A stretch of 57,656 nucleotides of DNA, from the NCBI GenBank assembly GCA_029432775.1, contig JAROAZ010000035.1, positions 1 through 57,656 on the forward strand, given 5' to 3'. Numbering within the stretch: the first letter of the stretch is position 1; the number at the start of each line of letters is the position of its first letter. A program made the position numbers and the translations under genes. This DNA is from Pontiellaceae bacterium B12227. GTDB taxonomy: Bacteria > Verrucomicrobiota > Kiritimatiellia > Kiritimatiellales > Pontiellaceae. Below are positions 39,431-48,862 of the stretch, piece after piece. The notes under the pieces were generated by a model. It had not been told where the DNA came from. It worked only from the letters and a program-made list of their open reading frames with translations, and made no database searches.

Positions 39431-40465
39431 TCAACTTGGTTTTTTTGGCAGGCGTAGATCTTTGTTTTTGTAGTATTCCACTTCGCCCTGTTCGGCGAAG
39501 GTGGAAACCTTATCCGCGAGAGCAAGGCGCTGCTTTTCGGAGAGCCGGGCAAAGTTCCGAACCATGGACGCCTTCTCCCGTACCAACTCCGGATTCTCCG
39601 CACCGGTAATCAGTACGCTGATCGGCAGGGAGAGGGCAAAGTTAATGCAGTCGGTGATCGACAGTGCATTCGGAACCACCGGATTTTCACTAGTCCACCT
39701 TACTTTCCCGTTCATGGCCTTCTGCGCGAAGAACCGGCCGTCGGCGAGGGTCTTCATGGCAAGAATGCCGATGTTATTTTCCAGCATCTTCGGAATCGTG
39801 GTTTCCACAAAGCTGTGTTTGGCCGCGGCATCGACCGGATTGATCGGAAACTGACAAGTGGAGCAGGCATCGAGGACGGCCTGGTGCTCCGTCATGCGGA
39901 CGTGCGCGTAGGGCGATGCATGGCCGGTGAATCCGATATGCCGGACTTTACCGTCTGCCTGTGCTTTAAGGGCAACATCCAGAATTCCTTTTGCAAGGCG
40001 ATCATCCGCGTCGGCGGGATCTTTCAGGGAATGAATCTGCCAGAGATCGATCATATCGGTTTTAAGCCGGCTCAGAGAACCCTCCAGATGCTGTTGTGCG
40101 GTGGCGGCATCATGGGCCTGCGTCTTGGTCATCAGGAAAATATCGTCGCGGAAGTTGGGAACCAGATAGCGGCCGTAGCGTTCTTCGCTCAGACCTTTTC
40201 CATAGCTTTCGGCGGTATCGAAAAAGCGGATGCCTTCTTCCAGTGCCGTTTCAATGACGGCCTGTACCACCGCTTCGTCTTCCGGCCAGCCGACATGAAA
40301 GCCGCCCAGTCCAAGACAGGTGACTTGCTCGCCGGTTTTCCCAAGTACTCTTCTGGGCAGAATGGCACCCAGCCGGTCGGAGCGGGATGCGCCGGCGAAC
40401 GCGCCCGGCGGGGCGATGACCGTTCCGGCCACCGCAAGGTTTCTCAACAGTTCTCTACGTTTCAT
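39431..40465 (-). CDS. Aldo/keto reductase with Tat-like signal
   Basis: The 344-aa protein has an N-terminal 'KRRELLRNLAVAGTV' twin-Arg segment followed by an aldo/keto reductase barrel: 'LGKTGEQVTCLGLGG', 'FFDTAESYG' (catalytic Asp and Tyr), 'MTKTQA' (Lys), 'DLWQIHSL' (His). It should reduce a carbonyl with NADPH. Export through Tat would be unusual for an NADPH enzyme, and the cofactor may then be bound in the cytoplasm first. Substrate unknown. It converges on the palindrome at 39381. Confidence 0.85.
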   Translation of the reverse strand: MKRRELLRNLAVAGTVIAPPGAFAGASRSDRLGAILPRRVLGKTGEQVTCLGLGGFHVGWPEDEAVVQAVIETALEEGIRFFDTAESYGKGLSEERYGRYLVPNFRDDIFLMTKTQAHDAATAQQHLEGSLSRLKTDMIDLWQIHSLKDPADADDRLAKGILDVALKAQADGKVRHIGFTGHASPYAHVRMTEHQAVLDACSTCQFPINPVDAAAKHSFVETTIPKMLENNIGILAMKTLADGRFFAQKAMNGKVRWTSENPVVPNALSITDCINFALSLPISVLITGAENPELVREKASMVRNFARLSEKQRLALADKVSTFAEQGEVEYYKNKDLRLPKKPS

Positions 40466-40505
40466 GAGCCGATGATAAACTCAATACACCGGCAATGAAA
40501 GAACT

Positions 40506-42596
40506 CTACAACATCCAGTTGACCGAGGCGTAAAAATATCTTCCAGGCATTGGAACTTTTTCGCCGGCGGCAAGGTCGCCAACCGCCATGGGTGTTTCGC
40601 GTGAAAGGTGGTCGGTGTAATCTTTATCGAAGAGGTTCTCGATGCCGACTTCCAGTCCGATTCCGGCGGGCAGTGCAAGGCCGGCGCGGAGATCGAAAAC
40701 GCCGTAGCCGGCGGTTTCCGCTTCACCGAAGGCCGGATCAACTTTGTTCTGCTCGGTGGCGGCACGGAAAACGAATTCGGCCCAGGGTTCCTGTTGCCAG
40801 TTTGAATCCCAGCGGAGGCCAATGCGTCCGTTCAGCGGGGGGATCAGCGGGAGGTCGCGGTTATCGGAAAGGTTGCGGCCGCGCACATAGGCAATGCTGA
40901 AGGGAATGCTCCAATCACTGGAAATCATCCAACGGCCGTCGATTTCTCCGCCGATCAGCAGGGCGTCGGTGTTTTCAAAGCCGCGGATGCTGCTGCCGTT
41001 GGGGGCGGTTCCTAATCCGGTTTCCAGTATGTAGTTCCAGACATGGGAAACATAGGCATGCAGTCCGATCTCGAGCTGGTCTCCGTAGAAATCAACCCCG
41101 CCGTCGAGCTCGCCTTTGGTTTCGGGATCAAGCGTCGGGTTGCCCACCTGGAGGCCGCCGGGGGCCGGGGCATAGGCATAGAACCGTTCGGTGATGCTGG
41201 CGGCGCGCTGAACGCAGCCCGCCCCGATGAACCAGTCGATGCTTTCGTTCTGCGGAACTTCCCAGAGAATATTCCCGCCGAAGAGGAATTCATTGCGATC
41301 GGTATCGGCCGCATCCGGGCCATAGTTACTGACGTACGCCTCGTTGACGGTTTGGCCGAACAGGGAGGCATCGTCGCCGCGCCCGATACTGCTGGCCACC
41401 ACATCGCCACGCACACCGAGGCGCAGGCGGCTGTCGTTGGAAAATTCGCGGGAGCGTTCCGCGAAGAGGCCGAGTTGTCCCTGATCGGCATCCGGCCAGA
41501 TGGCGTCGTAAGAGGTGCTGGGGGGTAGCGGCGTGTTGGTGACTCGTGTGCGCGTTCCATCGCGATTCAAGTGATGGCCATCGAACCCGAAGGTCCACTC
41601 GGCGTCATCGCTGAACTGCCATCCGGTGGCCAGCCGCCCACCGAGGGTCTCCGACTCCGTTTTCGCAGAATTATCTCTGGTGGGGTAGTTGGACCTGAGT
41701 CCGTTGTCCATAAGGTGGTCGCTGTTGGCATAACCGGCCTGCCATTCCAGGTTCTGGAACGTTTCGCCCAGGTTTTTGTGGCTGGAACCGAAGGTAAGGG
41801 TGTGCGAAGTGACATCGGTGGCATCCATGGGAAGGGCCGGGTAGTCGAGGTGATCGACCTTGTGGAGGTTCCAGTTGATGAAGTAGCCGCTGTCCGCGTT
41901 CGGTGTGAGCCGAAGTTGCGCGGAGGCTCCATGCGACCGGTTTTCCCCGGGGACGGTTTTTCCGCCGCCGGATTCATAGTCGTCGAAGTTGACTGCGTTT
42001 GCGCCAACCGTTGCTTCAATCTTCCCGTTGCCGACTGAGCCGCCGGCCCGGCTGGTGAAGCCTTCGCGGCCGCCGTTCCAGGTGAAGCCTGCATCGGCGC
42101 CGTAACCATTCAGAGCCGGTTGAGTGGGGTCTGCAACGGAGCGGGCCATCACGCGGCCGCCGGTTCCGCCGGCACCATAGGTGACGGAGGGGAGGCCTTT
42201 CACGATGGTCAGGTTGGCAATCGATTCGGGGCTGAGATAGGTGGCCGGCGGGTCCATGCGGGCGGGGCAGGAGCCATAGAGCGGCAGGAAGTCGAGCTGG
42301 GCCGGGACACGTTCCCAACCGAGTCCGCGGATGGAGATTTCCGGAGCATCGACGGAGCGGCAGGAGCTGCCGACCCCGGAAACGTTCTGTGCGGCGTGGG
42401 CAGCACTGATGTTGCGCACGTCAGCCAGCAGCTCTTCCCGGTCCAGCGGCTGTGCCATGGAATCGATCCGCGGGGCGCGGATCACAATTTCTTCCAGCTG
42501 ATAGGCCCGCGAGTCCAGCGTGCTGGTTTGGTTGGTTTCGTCTCCGCTGGCCGATACGGCCAGCAATGTCGCCACGAGTATCCCTGACTGTTTCAT
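40506..42596 (-). CDS. TonB-dependent receptor, OprC-like (probable copper)
   Basis: The 696-aa receptor has a signal peptide, a plug domain ('ADVRNISAAHAAQN', 'ISIRGLGWERVPAQLD', 'IVKGLPSVTYGAGGTGGRV') and a 22-strand-type barrel that ends in 'FYASVNWML'. The plug holds 'YGSCPARMDPP', with Cys110 and Met114 in the C-x3-M arrangement used by OprC of Pseudomonas for copper binding. Copper uptake is thus the best guess. The ATG at 42596 follows GGAGAG. Upstream DNA is AT-rich (42610-42650) with an imperfect TGATA/TATCA repeat. Two palindromes lie inside. Confidence 0.85.
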   Translation of the reverse strand: MKQSGILVATLLAVSASGDETNQTSTLDSRAYQLEEIVIRAPRIDSMAQPLDREELLADVRNISAAHAAQNVSGVGSSCRSVDAPEISIRGLGWERVPAQLDFLPLYGSCPARMDPPATYLSPESIANLTIVKGLPSVTYGAGGTGGRVMARSVADPTQPALNGYGADAGFTWNGGREGFTSRAGGSVGNGKIEATVGANAVNFDDYESGGGKTVPGENRSHGASAQLRLTPNADSGYFINWNLHKVDHLDYPALPMDATDVTSHTLTFGSSHKNLGETFQNLEWQAGYANSDHLMDNGLRSNYPTRDNSAKTESETLGGRLATGWQFSDDAEWTFGFDGHHLNRDGTRTRVTNTPLPPSTSYDAIWPDADQGQLGLFAERSREFSNDSRLRLGVRGDVVASSIGRGDDASLFGQTVNEAYVSNYGPDAADTDRNEFLFGGNILWEVPQNESIDWFIGAGCVQRAASITERFYAYAPAPGGLQVGNPTLDPETKGELDGGVDFYGDQLEIGLHAYVSHVWNYILETGLGTAPNGSSIRGFENTDALLIGGEIDGRWMISSDWSIPFSIAYVRGRNLSDNRDLPLIPPLNGRIGLRWDSNWQQEPWAEFVFRAATEQNKVDPAFGEAETAGYGVFDLRAGLALPAGIGLEVGIENLFDKDYTDHLSRETPMAVGDLAAGEKVPMPGRYFYASVNWML

Positions 42597-42709
42597 TATT
42601 CTGCTCTCCAACTCTGAATGAATTGATAACATTATATTATTATACGTGTATCAAGTCTAGGTGTATCTGGGTTGGAGAGAAGGCGCTCCGGAGGGGGAGC
42701 ACTCATGTT

Positions 42710-43879
42710 TTATAGTCCGTAGGCTTTGATAAAGCGCTTGGCATCGAAGTGTTCTTCAAAAAGTTCAACGATGGACTGATGTTTCATCCGATCATAAAGC
42801 TGGAGTTTGGTATTGCTGAAGCATTTGTAGAGCGTGGCATCGGTGTCGGCCGTGTCCTGTCGTACTGCGATACAGGGCAGGCAGCTGTTTGCCAGCAGTT
42901 GGGTGCTGACCAGATCCGGCATGTCATCCGTTGCGCAGGTGATAATGATCCCGCCCAGCTTTTCGCCCGGCAGACTATTGTTGAAATCAATGATCCGTTT
43001 GAGCCGGCGGTTGGAGCCGGAAGCAAGCACGGCGATATCGCGCGGGAACAGACTGTTTTCAGGATTAAATACATCGATATCCTGCGATATGATTTTTACC
43101 TTGCGACACGGCTTGTGCCAGGCTCCGGCACATTTCCCGCCTTTGATGGTGCGGTGTCCTTTAAAGCTGTGGCTGATCAGATGCATGGATGGATTGTTCA
43201 GGTATTTTACGGTGGGCATATAGCCGAACACCTTCAGCGATGGATCCCAATCGGGGAATATCCGGTCCAGTGCTTTTTCGGTGAGGATTTCCGCCATGGA
43301 ATCGAGTTTTTTCGGCAGCACTTTATTAAAAAGCACGCCGGCCACTTTACTGTGGTGATGCGCAAAATAGGAGAGATCGACTTCGAGCTCATCCAGAGTC
43401 CGTCCAATGCCGCCGCCCACCAGATATAGAATTTTTGCGTTCAGCAGGTTGGCCACGCGGGCGTTCGACAGACCGACCACGGAGCCGACGCCGGGATGGC
43501 CGGTTCCTTCGGCAATGATCAGTTTTTTATTGGATAACGACTCCATGGTTTCGAAGATGTTTTTCTCAAACTGAGCCGTGATTTCCTTTTGGGTGGTGCC
43601 GGTAATATACTCTTTAGTGACCCCCGAAACCACGCGCACGGGCGAGAGCATGCCCATATCCGGCATATTGAGCCCGGTGAACTCTTTGACGATTCGAACA
43701 TCCTTATCAATCTTCTGGCCGTTGGGCAGGGTGATCATCTCCTGTCCGACGGGCTTGAAGTAGCCAATGTCCGCGGGATCAATGATTTTACTGATGGCGG
43801 AAATGACGCCCAGACTCGTGACGGTCTTGCCCGCATGCTGGCGCTCGCCGGCGATGAAAACTACAGGTGGTTTGCTCAT
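42710..43879 (-). CDS. DRTGG/AAA_26-domain protein (Pta-N-like)
   Basis: The 389-aa protein has an N-terminal P-loop domain of the dethiobiotin synthetase-like type ('FIAGERQHAGKTVTSLG', 'GYFKPVGQE', 'IIAEGTGHPGVGSVV') and a following DRTGG-like region ('DIAVLASGSNRRLKRIIDFN'). This arrangement is found as the N-terminal part of some phosphotransacetylases and as stand-alone regulatory proteins. No acetyltransferase domain is present. It lies 62 bp downstream of the oxidoreductase gene in the same direction, so the two may be linked. Function unknown. Confidence 0.75.
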   Translation of the reverse strand: MSKPPVVFIAGERQHAGKTVTSLGVISAISKIIDPADIGYFKPVGQEMITLPNGQKIDKDVRIVKEFTGLNMPDMGMLSPVRVVSGVTKEYITGTTQKEITAQFEKNIFETMESLSNKKLIIAEGTGHPGVGSVVGLSNARVANLLNAKILYLVGGGIGRTLDELEVDLSYFAHHHSKVAGVLFNKVLPKKLDSMAEILTEKALDRIFPDWDPSLKVFGYMPTVKYLNNPSMHLISHSFKGHRTIKGGKCAGAWHKPCRKVKIISQDIDVFNPENSLFPRDIAVLASGSNRRLKRIIDFNNSLPGEKLGGIIITCATDDMPDLVSTQLLANSCLPCIAVRQDTADTDATLYKCFSNTKLQLYDRMKHQSIVELFEEHFDAKRFIKAYGL

Positions 43880-43941
43880 AGGAATCTCCTAATTCTATTT
43901 AAATTCAATTTCAACAGAAGAGCGCTTAGAACGCAAAGTTT

Positions 43942-45708
43942 TCATTCCGACTCTTCTTCGCGTGCTTTGCGGCCTTTGGTTAAATAATCCGTGGTGAGAG
44001 AAACTTTCTGAAGGTTGATGGCATCGACCGGGCAGGCCTTCAGACAGGCACCGCAGCGGATGCAGGCGTCTTGGTTGATCCAGATCAGGTTCATTTCCCG
44101 GACATAGTCGGTGGGTTCCCACGAGACGGCCCGGCCTTCTTCGTCGTGTTCGATGCTTTTGAGCATCAGGATGCATTCCGGGCGCGGTTTGGCCTTCAGG
44201 CACCAGTCGCACTTGATGCACTTGTCCTGGTCGATCTCAAATTTATAGTGGCAGCGGTAGCAGCGTTCGGCTTCCTGGGTGGCCGCCTTTTTATCGTAGC
44301 CGGTTTCCACTTCGCCCAGCAGACTGCGTTCGGCGACCGGCAGCGCCGGCATGCCTTGACGCGGAATTTTATCCATGGCCTTCGTGCGGCCGGTGCTCGA
44401 GGCATCATCAACCTGCACGGTTCGTTCAAGGCGGTTTTCGCCCATCAGGAAGAGATCCAGCTTTTCAGCCATTTCTTTTGCATGGCCAATGGCATCGACG
44501 AGTGAGCTGGCCCCGGAGGCATAGTCGCCGGCGGCAAAAACCTTTCCGTATTGTTCCAATGATTGGAACTCGGAGGTGCAACCCTCCCAGGCGCGATCGG
44601 GAAACTGGCCGGTGGCGAGCAGGACGGTATCGGCAGGGACATCGAACTCTTCGTGGGTGCCGGTGCGCTGAAAACGCATGCCGGTGAGCTTGCCGTTCTC
44701 CTGAAGGTAGGCCACCGGTGTGGCGTGGCATTCGAGCGGAACGCCTTCGGTATCGAGCTCTTCGAGTTCGCCGGGCGTGACCCGCATGACCTCTTTGGAT
44801 CGGCGGTAGAGTACTTTGAGATCCCACTGTGCGGTTTTGGCACCGAGCCGCTGCGCAGTACGGGCGCAGTCCATGGCGGTGAAGCCGCCGCCGATGACGA
44901 TGACGTTTCGGCCAATCGCGGTTCCGCCGGTCTCGTTGACTTCGAGCAGGAAGTCCAGGCCATGGCGGATGCCGTGCAGTTCGTGTCCGGGAATGTTCAG
45001 GAGGTTGGGCTTCAGCGTGCCGGCGGCCATGACGACGGCATCGTAGTCTTCCAATAAATTGGAAAATGGTACGTCGGTTCCAATGGCTGTATTGCACCGG
45101 ATTTCAATGCCGAGTCCGGTGATCTGCCCAATTTCTCGGTCGATGGTTTTGCGCGGCAGCCGGAACTCGGGAATACCCTGATTGAGCATGCCGCCGGGGG
45201 TGTCGTGTTTTTCAAAGACGGTGACGGCGTGGCCCATCAGCTTCAACTGCCGTGCGGCGGTCAGACCGGCCACGCCGGAGCCGATGACCGCAACCTTTTT
45301 TCCAGAGTCTGGAAACCACGGATCGAGCAGTACGGGTTCCAATGATTGGAAGTCGGCGGCCGAGCGCTTGGAAAAGCAGATGGCCACGGAATCGCCGAGG
45401 CCTTCATAGCCGTGCCGACAGGCGGGTTCGCAGGGGCGGGAGCAGACGCGGCCCAGAACGGCGGGGAAGACATTGTCGATGAGATTAATCCGATAGGCTT
45501 CCTCGAAATTTTCGTCGGCAACCGCGGTCAGATAGGCCGGAATATCGGTTCCGGCGGGACAGGCGGTTCGGCAGGGCACATTGGTTTCCAACCATTGGAA
45601 ATCTTTGTCCGCACTGCACTTGCCGTTCTTAACGGACAGCTCTGCCGTCGGTGCATGCGGTCGTTCGGCCGGTTTGAAAAGACTCTTGATTTGACCAGAA
45701 AAATCCAT
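43942..45708 (-). CDS. NAD(P)-linked FAD/iron-sulfur oxidoreductase (GltD-like) with two C-terminal 4Fe-4S sites
   Basis: The 588-aa protein resembles glutamate synthase small subunit and related electron-transfer flavoproteins. An N-terminal Cys domain ('CRTACPAGTDIPAYL', 'GRVCSRPCEPACRHG') is followed by an FAD site 'VAVIGSGVAGLTAARQL', an NAD(P) site 'VIVIGGGFTAMDCARTA' and two ferredoxin motifs ('CIKCDWCLKAKPRPEC', 'CIRCGACLKACPVD'). No glutamate synthase large subunit is near, so it probably passes electrons between NAD(P)H and a ferredoxin or partner enzyme. Four exact palindromes fall in this single gene, plus one of 16 bp. Confidence 0.85.
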   Translation of the reverse strand: MDFSGQIKSLFKPAERPHAPTAELSVKNGKCSADKDFQWLETNVPCRTACPAGTDIPAYLTAVADENFEEAYRINLIDNVFPAVLGRVCSRPCEPACRHGYEGLGDSVAICFSKRSAADFQSLEPVLLDPWFPDSGKKVAVIGSGVAGLTAARQLKLMGHAVTVFEKHDTPGGMLNQGIPEFRLPRKTIDREIGQITGLGIEIRCNTAIGTDVPFSNLLEDYDAVVMAAGTLKPNLLNIPGHELHGIRHGLDFLLEVNETGGTAIGRNVIVIGGGFTAMDCARTAQRLGAKTAQWDLKVLYRRSKEVMRVTPGELEELDTEGVPLECHATPVAYLQENGKLTGMRFQRTGTHEEFDVPADTVLLATGQFPDRAWEGCTSEFQSLEQYGKVFAAGDYASGASSLVDAIGHAKEMAEKLDLFLMGENRLERTVQVDDASSTGRTKAMDKIPRQGMPALPVAERSLLGEVETGYDKKAATQEAERCYRCHYKFEIDQDKCIKCDWCLKAKPRPECILMLKSIEHDEEGRAVSWEPTDYVREMNLIWINQDACIRCGACLKACPVDAINLQKVSLTTDYLTKGRKAREEESE

Positions 45709-45744
45709 GGCTCGGTATCCTAATCAGCCGGTACGGGATTGCGA

Positions 45745-45780
45745 GTTATTTAGATAAAATCTTAGTTGCGGCGAAATAAC
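45745..45780. promoter_or_regulatory. Inverted repeat in the divergent promoter region
   Basis: GTTATTT (45745-45751) and AAATAAC (45774-45780) form a perfect 7-bp inverted repeat with a 22-nt spacer between the divergent oxidoreductase and DtxR-type genes. It could be the operator of the latter, but it does not match the classic DtxR/MntR boxes. Confidence 0.3.
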
Positions 45781-45828
45781 AGTCTTGCGGGATTGAGGTA
45801 AGGTCCTCTGCTTTGTTATGAAGGAGTC

Positions 45829-46314
45829 ATGAATAAACCGGATCTTAGTGCAAGTCTTGAGGATTATCTGGAGACGATCTTTTTTCTCTCCAGGGAGGAT
45901 GGAAAGGCGCGGCCGAAAGATATTGCGGAGCGGATGAAGGTGCGTGCAGCTTCGGTGACCGGTGCGCTGAAGGCGCTGGGCGAGAAGGGGTTGATTAATT
46001 ATGCTCCGTATGCATCTGTTACCCTGACGGATGAGGGGCGGGAAATTGCCTCGAAGATTGCCGGGAAGCATGAAGCGCTACTGCATTTTTTTACTCAGGT
46101 GCTGGGTATCGAGGCGGCGGAGGCGGAAGAGTTTGCGTGCTCGATGGAGCACACGATTCCGGACCACATTCTGCAGCGGTTTGTGCGGTTTGCTGAGTAT
46201 ACGGAAAAGTGTGCATCGTTCGATGCGAGCTGGCTGGATGATGCCGAGGCTTATTTCTGCAAGGCGCACGGGCATGAGACGGGGCGCTGTGAGATGTGCC
46301 GGCTCAAAAAGTAA
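45829..46314 (+). CDS. DtxR/MntR-family metal-dependent regulator
   Basis: The 161-aa protein has the DtxR winged helix ('LEDYLETIFFLSREDGKA', 'DIAERMKVRAASVTGALKAL', 'LTDEGREIA') and the dimerisation/metal domain ('HEALLHFFTQVLGIEAAEAEEFA', 'MEHTIPDHIL'). The C-terminal SH3 domain is missing; instead it ends in 'CKAHGHETGRCEMCRLKK'. The latter Cys/His cluster may add a metal site. It is divergent from the GltD-like gene and 3 kb from the OprC-like receptor, a possible target. GGAG precedes the ATG. Confidence 0.85.
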   Translation: MNKPDLSASLEDYLETIFFLSREDGKARPKDIAERMKVRAASVTGALKALGEKGLINYAPYASVTLTDEGREIASKIAGKHEALLHFFTQVLGIEAAEAEEFACSMEHTIPDHILQRFVRFAEYTEKCASFDASWLDDAEAYFCKAHGHETGRCEMCRLKK

Positions 46315-46333
46315 CCATCTGGATCGTGTACGA

Positions 46334-48859
46334 TTAGACGAGGTGTCTGCGCAGCATTTCGAAGAGCGCTTCTTTTTTCACCGGTTTCGGGATGTAGTCG
46401 TCCATGCCGGCTTCCAAACATTTTTCGCGGTCGCCCTGCATGGCATTTGCCGTGAGTGCAATGATGGGAATACGCTTTTCTGTTTCGGCCTGTTCTTCAA
46501 ATTCCCGGATCCGGCGGGAGGCTTCGTAGCCATCCATTCGCGGCATTTGGCAGTCCATAAAGATCAGATCGAATTTGGAACCCTCGGTAACCTTCCGTAG
46601 AGCCTGTTCACCATTTTCGGCCACTTCGACTTCGAACCCACCTTTCATAAGCATGCGCTTGGCAACGGTTTGATTGACAAGATTATCTTCCGTGACGAGA
46701 ATTCGGCGGGTTTCCACGCTTTTGATCGTTGAGAGCTCAACGGAGGGTTGTGCGTTGGCCGCGCGGGGCAGGTGTACTGCATCCATGTCGACTTCATAGC
46801 CCAGCACATTGGCCGTTTTTGTGAGCAGATTATTCAGCCGGATCGGTTTCACCAGATTGGTGGCCAGGCCGGCATGATCCAACGCTCGGAAATCGCGGTT
46901 GGTGATGGAGCAGATGATGAATAAGGTGAGGTGCTCAAACTCGGGATTGTTGAAGAAGGGGTTATCGGTATCGTAGGCGAGATATTCTTCGATGAGCACA
47001 ATCTGGAAACCATTGTTTCTGATTTTTTGCTCGGCATCTTTGATCGACCCGGCCACTTCTGCCACGAGTCCCCAATGATTCAACCATTCAGAGAGGGCAA
47101 GCCCCATAATTTTCTTTTCGTCGATAACCAGTACGGATTCGCCCCGGAACATTTTCTGGTCGATATTTGATTTCTGCGACCGGCTGGCAACGGGCAGGTT
47201 GAGACGGAACCAGAAGGATGAACCTTTACCAAGTTCACTCTCCATGCCGATTTTCCCTCCCATCAGATTAACGAGCTGCTTACAGATGGCAAGGCCGAGG
47301 CCGGTTCCGCCGTATTCGCGGGTAGTGGACGAGTCGCCCTGAGAGAATTTCTGGAACAGTTGGGGTAATTCTTCACGGGACACCCCAATGCCGGTGTCGG
47401 TTACTGTGAAGCTGATGGCGGTCTCTTTTTCGGTGCCCGCAACGGCTTCGATATCGATGTAGACATAGCCCTCGCGGGTAAATTTGAGGGCATTGCTGGC
47501 CAGGTTTGTGAGGACTTGGCGAATGCGGCCGGCATCGCCCACAACAAATGGAGGCGTGTTTGGGGAGAAGCGCAGAATCAGATCGACGCCCTTCTCGAGG
47601 GCGGTCGGCGTGAGGAGCTCGGTGATGTGCTCGCAGGTTTCGCGCAGATCAAACGGCTGGCATTCCAAATCTAGTTTTCCGGCTTCAATCTTGGAGAAGT
47701 CGAGAATGTCGTTGAGCAGCGTGAGCAATGCATCGCCGGAGGTTTGAATGATCCGCAAATATTCAAGCTGTTCGATGGTCAGGGTGGAGTCGTTCAGAAG
47801 GCTGGCTGTTCCGATGATTCCATTCATGGGCGTACGGATTTCGTGGCTCATACTCGCAAGGAAGTCTGATTTTGCCCGGGTGGCCTGCTCGGCTTTTTCA
47901 CGGGCCACCAAGAGCTGGCGGTTGGCCTGCTCAAGGCTTTCGCGGGCATCGTTGGCATCTTCCATCATACCCATAATGATATGCTGGTTTTCTTCGAGCT
48001 CCCGGCTGCGCTTGTCGAGCAGGCGGTTGGCTTCTTTCATTTCCAGTTCATATTCCTTACGATCGGTTATCTCCAGCAGAGTTCCGACCATGCGGGTGGG
48101 GTTCTGTTCGGCATCGCGCTCGATGACACGCCCGCGGTCGAGTACCCAGATCCAATCCTTGGAACCTCGCTTCATTCGGTACTCACACGTATACGTATCG
48201 GCTTTGCCGTCGAGGTGCTGAATGAGTGTCCGGTTGAGGTTGTCGTAATCTTCCGGGTGGGTGTGCACTTTACGCCAGTCAAGTTCTGAACTCAGGTCTT
48301 CTGTCCGGTATCCGAGAATGACCCCGAACCGATCATTGAACGAGTAGCTGTTGCGGGAAATATTCCAATCCCAGTATCCCAGGTCGCCTCCGTGGAGGAT
48401 CAGCTCCATATTGTCGCGCGCCCGAGCGGCTTCGGCTTCAATACGTTTGCGTTCAATGATTTCCCGTTTGAGCTCTTCGTTATAGCGTTCGGCATCTTCC
48501 ATGATGCTCAGCAGGGCTTTGCGGTGTTTCTTCAGGTCGAGTGTTTCGGTCTCCAGATACTCATTGGCCTTCATGAGTTCCTGCACCACTTTGAGGTTGT
48601 CATGCAGGTCGCTGGTTCGTTGGTATTCTTCCTTTTCCAGTTTCATGCCGATCCGGCACCCCAGCATGTAACTGAGAAGGATGGTTATGAAGATGCCGAA
48701 AGCGATGTAGAGGGATGCATATTCATTTTCAGTTCGCAGAAGGAAAAAGGTGAGTCCTGCCAATAGAAGCGACGCAATCGAGAAGATGATTGCAAAGGTG
48801 CGGCCCAGGCGTCCTTTGATCTTCGGTTTGGGAATAAACTGTTGTTCTTTAGAGGTCAT
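46334..48859 (-). CDS. Hybrid sensor histidine kinase/response regulator
   Basis: This 841-aa protein has two N-terminal membrane helices (about 20-65), a helical stretch, a PAS domain ('GDLGYWDWNISRNSYSFN'), then HisKA with 'SMSHEIRTPMNG' (His339), and an ATPase domain ('TGIGVSREELPQLF', 'GGTGLGLAICK'). Two receiver domains follow: one degenerate ('VLVIDEKKIMGLALSEWL', acidic pocket incomplete) and one complete with Asp769 ('FMDCQMPRMDG'). It is the last of three genes that run together from 51267; signal unknown. No output domain, so it likely phosphorylates a separate protein. Confidence 0.9.
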   Translation of the reverse strand: MTSKEQQFIPKPKIKGRLGRTFAIIFSIASLLLAGLTFFLLRTENEYASLYIAFGIFITILLSYMLGCRIGMKLEKEEYQRTSDLHDNLKVVQELMKANEYLETETLDLKKHRKALLSIMEDAERYNEELKREIIERKRIEAEAARARDNMELILHGGDLGYWDWNISRNSYSFNDRFGVILGYRTEDLSSELDWRKVHTHPEDYDNLNRTLIQHLDGKADTYTCEYRMKRGSKDWIWVLDRGRVIERDAEQNPTRMVGTLLEITDRKEYELEMKEANRLLDKRSRELEENQHIIMGMMEDANDARESLEQANRQLLVAREKAEQATRAKSDFLASMSHEIRTPMNGIIGTASLLNDSTLTIEQLEYLRIIQTSGDALLTLLNDILDFSKIEAGKLDLECQPFDLRETCEHITELLTPTALEKGVDLILRFSPNTPPFVVGDAGRIRQVLTNLASNALKFTREGYVYIDIEAVAGTEKETAISFTVTDTGIGVSREELPQLFQKFSQGDSSTTREYGGTGLGLAICKQLVNLMGGKIGMESELGKGSSFWFRLNLPVASRSQKSNIDQKMFRGESVLVIDEKKIMGLALSEWLNHWGLVAEVAGSIKDAEQKIRNNGFQIVLIEEYLAYDTDNPFFNNPEFEHLTLFIICSITNRDFRALDHAGLATNLVKPIRLNNLLTKTANVLGYEVDMDAVHLPRAANAQPSVELSTIKSVETRRILVTEDNLVNQTVAKRMLMKGGFEVEVAENGEQALRKVTEGSKFDLIFMDCQMPRMDGYEASRRIREFEEQAETEKRIPIIALTANAMQGDREKCLEAGMDDYIPKPVKKEALFEMLRRHLV

Positions 48860-48862
48860 GCG

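Noticed and set aside
2760..45600. FQxLE as a peptide motif, for example a targeting signal
   Set aside because: The same DNA palindrome also lies in other frames and between genes, so the peptide is a by-product of the DNA sequence.
45745..45780. DtxR or MntR box
   Set aside because: It is an inverted repeat, but its 22-nt spacer and sequence do not match the known boxes. Kept only as a weak regulatory feature.
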